36,550 nt of DNA, from assembly GCA_011390785.1 (NCBI GenBank), contig JAABRR010000040.1:1-36550 (forward strand), in the 5' to 3' direction. This document shows, one piece after another, positions 32,818-36,550 of this stretch. Every line of letters begins with the position of its first letter. Position 1 is the first letter of the stretch. The stretch is from Sphingobacteriia bacterium. Lineage in GTDB: Bacteria; Bacteroidota; Bacteroidia; Bacteroidales; UBA7960. The notes under the pieces were generated by a model. The model saw only the letters and a program-made list of their open reading frames with translations. It was not told the DNA's origin and made no database searches. Both the position numbers and the translations under genes were made by a program.

Positions 32818-33678
32818 GTGAATGAAATTACCCTTTTTTCAGTAATCTCTCTGGGCTCAATAGGCACCCTGGCCGCTGTCATATTATATTTTGTTGCCCA
32901 AAAATTCAAAGTAATAGAAGACCCTCGTATAGATCAGGTAGCAGAGGCGCTGCCCAATGCCAATTGTGGTGGGTGCGGGTATGCCGGCTGCCGTGCTTTT
33001 GCCGAAGAAATAGTGAGAAAACAGAGTCTTGATGGCATGAACTGCCCCCCGGGAGGCAACGAGGTAATGAAAGAAATTGCTTCGTTGCTGGGCCTTGAAG
33101 CAGAAGAGCAGGAACCCACTATTGCCGTTGTAAAATGCTCCGGAACCCGCGAAAATGCACCGCCAAAGGTAAATTACGAAGGTGCTATGACCTGCTCTTT
33201 CGCCCATACCCTTTTTGCAGGCGAAAGCGGCTGTCCATTTGGATGCCTGGGTTGTGGCGATTGTGTTGTGTCTTGTGACTTTGACGCCATATATATGGAT
33301 AAAGAAACAGGCCTGCCCGTGGTAAAAGACAATTGTGTGTCTTGCGGAGCCTGTGTAAAAGCTTGTCCGCGCAATATTATAGAGCTCAGAAAACGGGGTA
33401 AAAAAGACCGTCGTATATTTGTTTCGTGTATTAACACAGAAAAAGGTGGCGTTGCCCGTAAAAATTGCTCAGTGGCTTGTATCGGTTGTGGTAAATGTGT
33501 AAAAGAATGTAAATTCGATGCCATTGTTTTTGAAAACAACCTGGCCTATATTGATTACAACAAATGCACAATGTGCCGCAAGTGTGCACCGGTTTGTCCA
33601 ACCAATGCCATCCACGAGCTCAATTTTCCGCCACGGAGGCCAAAACCAACACCTGAATCTGAAACGGCAACCAATTAG
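32818..33678 (+). CDS. rnfB: Rnf electron transport complex subunit B (ferredoxin-oxidising subunit)
   Basis: Membrane-anchored Fe-S subunit of the Na+- or H+-translocating ferredoxin:NAD+ oxidoreductase. An N-terminal transmembrane helix (about 5-27) precedes the RnfB-specific ANCGGCGYAGC...CPPGG motif (C50, C53, C58, C76), a 4Fe-4S site. Further Cys-rich ferredoxin motifs follow from about residue 122 to 262 (CPFGCLGCGDC, CVSCGACVKAC, CSVACIGCGKC, CTMCRKCAPVC). At 286 residues it is the long, multi-cluster form found in Bacteroidota. The start is the GTG at 32818; the nearby ATG at 32822 is out of frame. It is 47 bp ahead of rnfC. Confidence 0.96.
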   Translation: MNEITLFSVISLGSIGTLAAVILYFVAQKFKVIEDPRIDQVAEALPNANCGGCGYAGCRAFAEEIVRKQSLDGMNCPPGGNEVMKEIASLLGLEAEEQEPTIAVVKCSGTRENAPPKVNYEGAMTCSFAHTLFAGESGCPFGCLGCGDCVVSCDFDAIYMDKETGLPVVKDNCVSCGACVKACPRNIIELRKRGKKDRRIFVSCINTEKGGVARKNCSVACIGCGKCVKECKFDAIVFENNLAYIDYNKCTMCRKCAPVCPTNAIHELNFPPRRPKPTPESETATN

Positions 33679-33725
33679 TACTTGATTTTTTCCAGATCAT
33701 TTTTAATATAAAAATCTGAATCACA

Positions 33726-35054
33726 GTGAAGACATTTAAAATCGGAGGCATACATCCACCAGAAAATAAACTCTCAGAGAGTTCCCCAATCAAAGTATTA
33801 CCCTTGCCAGAATCTGTAAGTATACCCATGGGCCAGCACCTCGGAGTACCGGCAGTGCCTGTGGTACAAAAAGGCGACCGTGTTAAAACCGGGCAAATGA
33901 TTGCCAAAGGGGAAGCTTTTATCTCTGCCAACGTACATTCATCAGTTACCGGTGTAGTACAAAAAATTGATGAAATTTCAGACAGTAGCGGATACCGTCG
34001 CAAAGCCATCATCATTAAAACAGAACCCGACGAATGGGAAGAAAGCATTGATTTGAGCCCAAACCTGGTAAAAGAATGTACACTTACCCCGGAAGAGATT
34101 GTTAAAAAAGTAAATGAAAAAGGTATTGTGGGTATGGGAGGAGCAACCTTCCCATCGCACGTTAAGTTAATGATACCACCCGGCAAAAAAGCAGATTATC
34201 TTCTTATCAATGGTGTGGAATGTGAGCCCTATCTTACCTCCGACCACAGATTGATGTTAGAGCATGGTGAAGAAATGCTTGTTGGGATTACCATTCAGAT
34301 GAAAGCACTGAAAGTGTCGAAAGCAATCATCGGTATCGAGAACAATAAAAAAGATGCCATTGACCATTTGCGAAAATTGGTCACTGATTTTCCAGGCATT
34401 ACGGTAGAACCCCTGAAGGTTAAATATCCGCAGGGTGGTGAGAAACAGCTCATTAAAGCACTCATCAATCGCGAAGTACCATCAGGAAAGCTACCCATAG
34501 AGGTGGGTTGTGTTGTTCATAATGTAGGAACATCAGTAGCTGTGTATCAAGCAGTGCAGAAAAACAAACCTTTGATTGAACGTGTGGTAACCATTACAGG
34601 CAACAGCCTGAAAGAACCCTCTAACTTCCTGACACGGGTAGGTACTCATATTTCGGTTATGATAGAAGCAGCTGGTGGCTTACCCGAAGATACCGGCAAG
34701 ATCATTTATGGAGGCCCCATGATGGGCAAAGCCCTTAACGTGCCCGATGCACCAATAACAAAAGGTACCAGTGGGATCCTTATTTTACCCGAAAAAACTA
34801 CCCGACGCAAAACTGCCGTTAACTGCATTAGGTGTGGACGTTGTGCAGGAGTTTGCCCTATGGGACTTGAGCCCTATCTGTTGGCAGTGTTGGCTGATAA
34901 AAATCGCCATGAAGACTGTGAGCATGAAAGAATTATGGATTGTATGGAATGTGGTTCATGCCTGTACATTTGTCCTTCGGGCCGTCCACTACTCGATCAT
35001 ATAAGGATTGGGAAGGGTGCCGTCGGAAAAATCATCAGGTCCAGAAATCAATAA
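33726..35054 (+). CDS. rnfC: Rnf electron transport complex subunit C (NADH-interacting)
   Basis: Peripheral subunit carrying the FMN- and NADH-binding fold, homologous to NuoF/NqrF-type flavoproteins. The N-terminus FKIGGIHPPENK and a biotinyl-like barrel region (GDRVKTGQMIAKGEAFISANVHSSVTG, about 50-76) are characteristic. The VGMGGATFPSHVKL motif lies near residues 135-149, YLLINGVECEPYLTSDHRLM near 158-177, and an SLBB-like region and GGPMMGKAL follow. Two C-terminal [4Fe-4S] quads are C367/C370/C373/C377 and C406/C409/C412/C416. The 442-residue length is normal. The start is the GTG at 33726, since no closer in-frame ATG precedes the conserved N-terminus. It is 129 bp ahead of rnfD. Confidence 0.96.
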   Translation: MKTFKIGGIHPPENKLSESSPIKVLPLPESVSIPMGQHLGVPAVPVVQKGDRVKTGQMIAKGEAFISANVHSSVTGVVQKIDEISDSSGYRRKAIIIKTEPDEWEESIDLSPNLVKECTLTPEEIVKKVNEKGIVGMGGATFPSHVKLMIPPGKKADYLLINGVECEPYLTSDHRLMLEHGEEMLVGITIQMKALKVSKAIIGIENNKKDAIDHLRKLVTDFPGITVEPLKVKYPQGGEKQLIKALINREVPSGKLPIEVGCVVHNVGTSVAVYQAVQKNKPLIERVVTITGNSLKEPSNFLTRVGTHISVMIEAAGGLPEDTGKIIYGGPMMGKALNVPDAPITKGTSGILILPEKTTRRKTAVNCIRCGRCAGVCPMGLEPYLLAVLADKNRHEDCEHERIMDCMECGSCLYICPSGRPLLDHIRIGKGAVGKIIRSRNQ

Positions 35055-35183
35055 GCAACCGGATAGTATTGGTTGCAATAAAGCAGAGGCAACTAAAAAA
35101 TACAATTAGCCAATTAATTCAATAAGAAAACCTTCATTAAAAAGAACTAAGAGTAACCTACTATTTTCAAAACATAACCAATT

Positions 35184-36182
35184 ATGAATTTATTAACCGT
35201 ATCGGGCTCACCCCATGTTTACACAGAAGAATCTGTGAGCAAGATCATGTATGGAGTGGTATTGTCGTTAATACCAGCTGCATTGGTCTCATTCTGGTTC
35301 TTTGGGTTAGCGGCCATCCTGGTAACATTAACGGCGGTGGTGTCGTGCATGTTTTTTGAGTTCATCATTCAGAAATACCTGTTAAAAGGCCCGGTCACCG
35401 TATTCGATGGGTCTGCTGTAATTACAGGCGTTTTATTGGCCTTTATCGTGCCGGCATCATTACCCCTCTGGATGGTGGTCATTGGCTCGCTGGTTTCTAT
35501 CGGCATGGCAAAAATGACCTTTGGCGGCCTGGGAAAAAATATCTTCAACCCAGCCCTGGTAGGCAGGGTGTTTTTGATGATCTCTTTCCCGGTAGATATG
35601 AATATGTATCCCAAGCCATCTGCCATGTCAACACAGCTTACCGATATTATAACCGGCCCCACTCCCCTGGCTATTGTAAAAGAAGGAGTAGCGCAGGGAG
35701 AAAAGATTGCTGACCTTGTACCACAAGTTCCCGAATACGCCAATCTGCTTATGGGCAATATGGGTGGTTCTGTGGGTGAGATTTCAGCCCTTGCTATTCT
35801 CCTGGGTGGTTTGTTCATGCTTTTCAGAAGAATCATAACATGGGAAATTCCCACAGCCTACCTGGGTTCGGTAGTAATTCTTGCCGGAACACTCTGGCTG
35901 ATAGACCCCAATCAATACATAGATCCATTGTTCCATCTTATAACTGGTGGTTTAATGCTCGGAGCTATTTATATGGCTACTGATATGGTAACCAGCCCTA
36001 TGGGTCGTTGGGGAATGATTGTTTATGGGATCGGTTGCGGTTTCTTAACCATCATTATCAGGATATTTGGCGCATATCCCGAAGGAGTGGCTTTTGCTAT
36101 CCTGATCATGAACGCATTCGTTCCTTTAATTAATCGTGCTTTTAAACCCCAACGTTTTGGAGAGGAGGTAAAAAATGGCTAA
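35184..36182 (+). CDS. rnfD: Rnf electron transport complex subunit D
   Basis: Integral membrane subunit, homologous to NqrB, with covalently bound FMN that helps couple electron flow to ion pumping. The SGSPHVYTEESVSKIMYGVVLSLIP N-terminus is family-typical. The flavinylation motif appears as ITGPTPLA with candidate acceptor T160 (the usual motif is S/T-G-A-T-x-x, here with Pro instead of Ala). About nine to ten transmembrane helices span the 332 residues, with the FNPALVGRVFLMISFP region near 121-136 and VTSPMGRWGMIVYGIGCGFLTIIIR near the C-terminus. The gene end overlaps the rnfG start by 8 bp and carries its strong Shine-Dalgarno sequence, so the two are translationally coupled. Confidence 0.96.
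   Translation: MNLLTVSGSPHVYTEESVSKIMYGVVLSLIPAALVSFWFFGLAAILVTLTAVVSCMFFEFIIQKYLLKGPVTVFDGSAVITGVLLAFIVPASLPLWMVVIGSLVSIGMAKMTFGGLGKNIFNPALVGRVFLMISFPVDMNMYPKPSAMSTQLTDIITGPTPLAIVKEGVAQGEKIADLVPQVPEYANLLMGNMGGSVGEISALAILLGGLFMLFRRIITWEIPTAYLGSVVILAGTLWLIDPNQYIDPLFHLITGGLMLGAIYMATDMVTSPMGRWGMIVYGIGCGFLTIIIRIFGAYPEGVAFAILIMNAFVPLINRAFKPQRFGEEVKNG
36161..36169 (+). promoter_or_regulatory. Strong Shine-Dalgarno sequence for rnfG inside rnfD
   Basis: AGAGGAGGT ends 5 bases before the rnfG ATG at 36175 and lies within the last codons of rnfD. Such an extended anti-SD match is unusual in this window, where most genes have A-rich leaders, and it fixes the rnfG start. Confidence 0.75.
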
Positions 36183-36550
36183 AAAAGAATCAGGCTTTCT
36201 CAATATGGTGCTCACCCTGTTTTTTGTAACCGGTGTTGCATCATTCGTATTGGCAACAGTTTACAACCTGACAGCCGAGCCCATCGCCATGGCACGTGAA
36301 GCCAAAAAGCAGGCTGCCATTAGTCAGGTTGTGCCTGAGTTTGACCGACTGGAAACACAAAAATTTCTGCCCCCCGATGGTGGTGATTCTCTCGAGTTTA
36401 ATATTGCCTACAAAAACGAAGAATTTGTGGGCATAGCCATAAACACCTGGACCAGCAAAGGATACTCCGGACGTATTACTGCCATGGCGGGTATCGCCCC
36501 CGATGGAAAAATAATTGACGTAGTGCATCTTATCCACGGAGAAACTCCCG
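36175..36550 (+). CDS. rnfG: Rnf electron transport complex subunit G, 3'-truncated by window edge
   Basis: Membrane-anchored flavoprotein subunit homologous to NqrC. The first 125 residues are visible: a cytoplasmic start MAKKESGFLNMVLTLFFVTG, a transmembrane helix (about 8-32), then the periplasmic FMN-binding domain beginning with TAEPIAMAREAKKQAAISQVVPEF and continuing through GYSGRITAMAGIAPDGKIIDVVHL up to GETP at the window end. The covalent-FMN threonine motif would lie downstream and is not seen. Start ATG 36175 overlaps the end of rnfD by 8 bp. rnfE and rnfA are expected next, beyond the window. Confidence 0.94.
   Translation, partial: MAKKESGFLNMVLTLFFVTGVASFVLATVYNLTAEPIAMAREAKKQAAISQVVPEFDRLETQKFLPPDGGDSLEFNIAYKNEEFVGIAINTWTSKGYSGRITAMAGIAPDGKIIDVVHLIHGETP

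Overview
The window is a gene-dense, AT-rich chromosomal segment with every trait of a Bacteroidota member, most likely an anaerobic or facultatively anaerobic Bacteroidales/Marinilabiliales-type bacterium. Supporting traits are the folP-cdaA pair, a duplicated DUF1599 protein near tpiA, rseC linked to an rnf operon, a biotin-less pyruvate carboxylase/oxaloacetate decarboxylase subunit, FloA with NfeD, and several TAnnTTTG-type promoter -7 elements about 60 nt upstream of start codons. Bases are mostly covered by protein genes. I see no rRNA, tRNA, CRISPR array, insertion sequence or prophage. Taxonomy below phylum is inference.

Layout. 1-4394 (+): 3' part of dapD, then tsaC, cca, a PRiA4_ORF3-like acidic-tailed protein and miaA. 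4455-7057 (-): BadF-type sugar-kinase-like ATPase, diadenylate cyclase cdaA, folP. 7111-18033 (+): DUF1599 protein, orphan OppB/DppB-type permease, tpiA, prmA, a 1525-residue secreted protein of unknown function, plsY, clpS, nfeD, floA, closed by a strong terminator. 18282-23778 (+): membrane-anchored VWA/amidotransferase-fold protein, Ste24-type M48 protease, rarA, YceI lipoprotein, closed by a bidirectional terminator. 23874-28321 (-): pyruvate carboxylase/oxaloacetate decarboxylase alpha subunit, a large NapH-NapG-like membrane polyferredoxin, a Tat-exported DUF362 protein. 28572-36550 (+): SDR oxidoreductase, rseC, a two-lobed aspartic protease-like protein, a secreted protein with four CBM48-like repeats, then rnfB, rnfC, rnfD and the 5' part of rnfG.

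The first two thirds is housekeeping: lysine/peptidoglycan precursor synthesis, tRNA modification and maturation, folate, c-di-AMP, glycolysis, phospholipid synthesis, protein quality control and DNA repair. The right third is a redox/energy neighbourhood: a carboxylating or decarboxylating C3/C4 enzyme with a near-ideal Rex-type NADH-sensing operator upstream, an Fe-S-rich electron-transfer membrane protein, a DUF362 protein, RseC and the ion-pumping Rnf complex. Most unusual are the two extracytoplasmic genes between rseC and rnfB (duplicated aspartic protease fold, and four CBM48 repeats with no catalytic domain), the fused polyferredoxin with an internal Tat-like segment, the Rex-like operator, a 19-bp inverted repeat ahead of rnfB, and the giant secreted beta-rich protein. 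I found no clear defence system or other obviously new multi-gene system.
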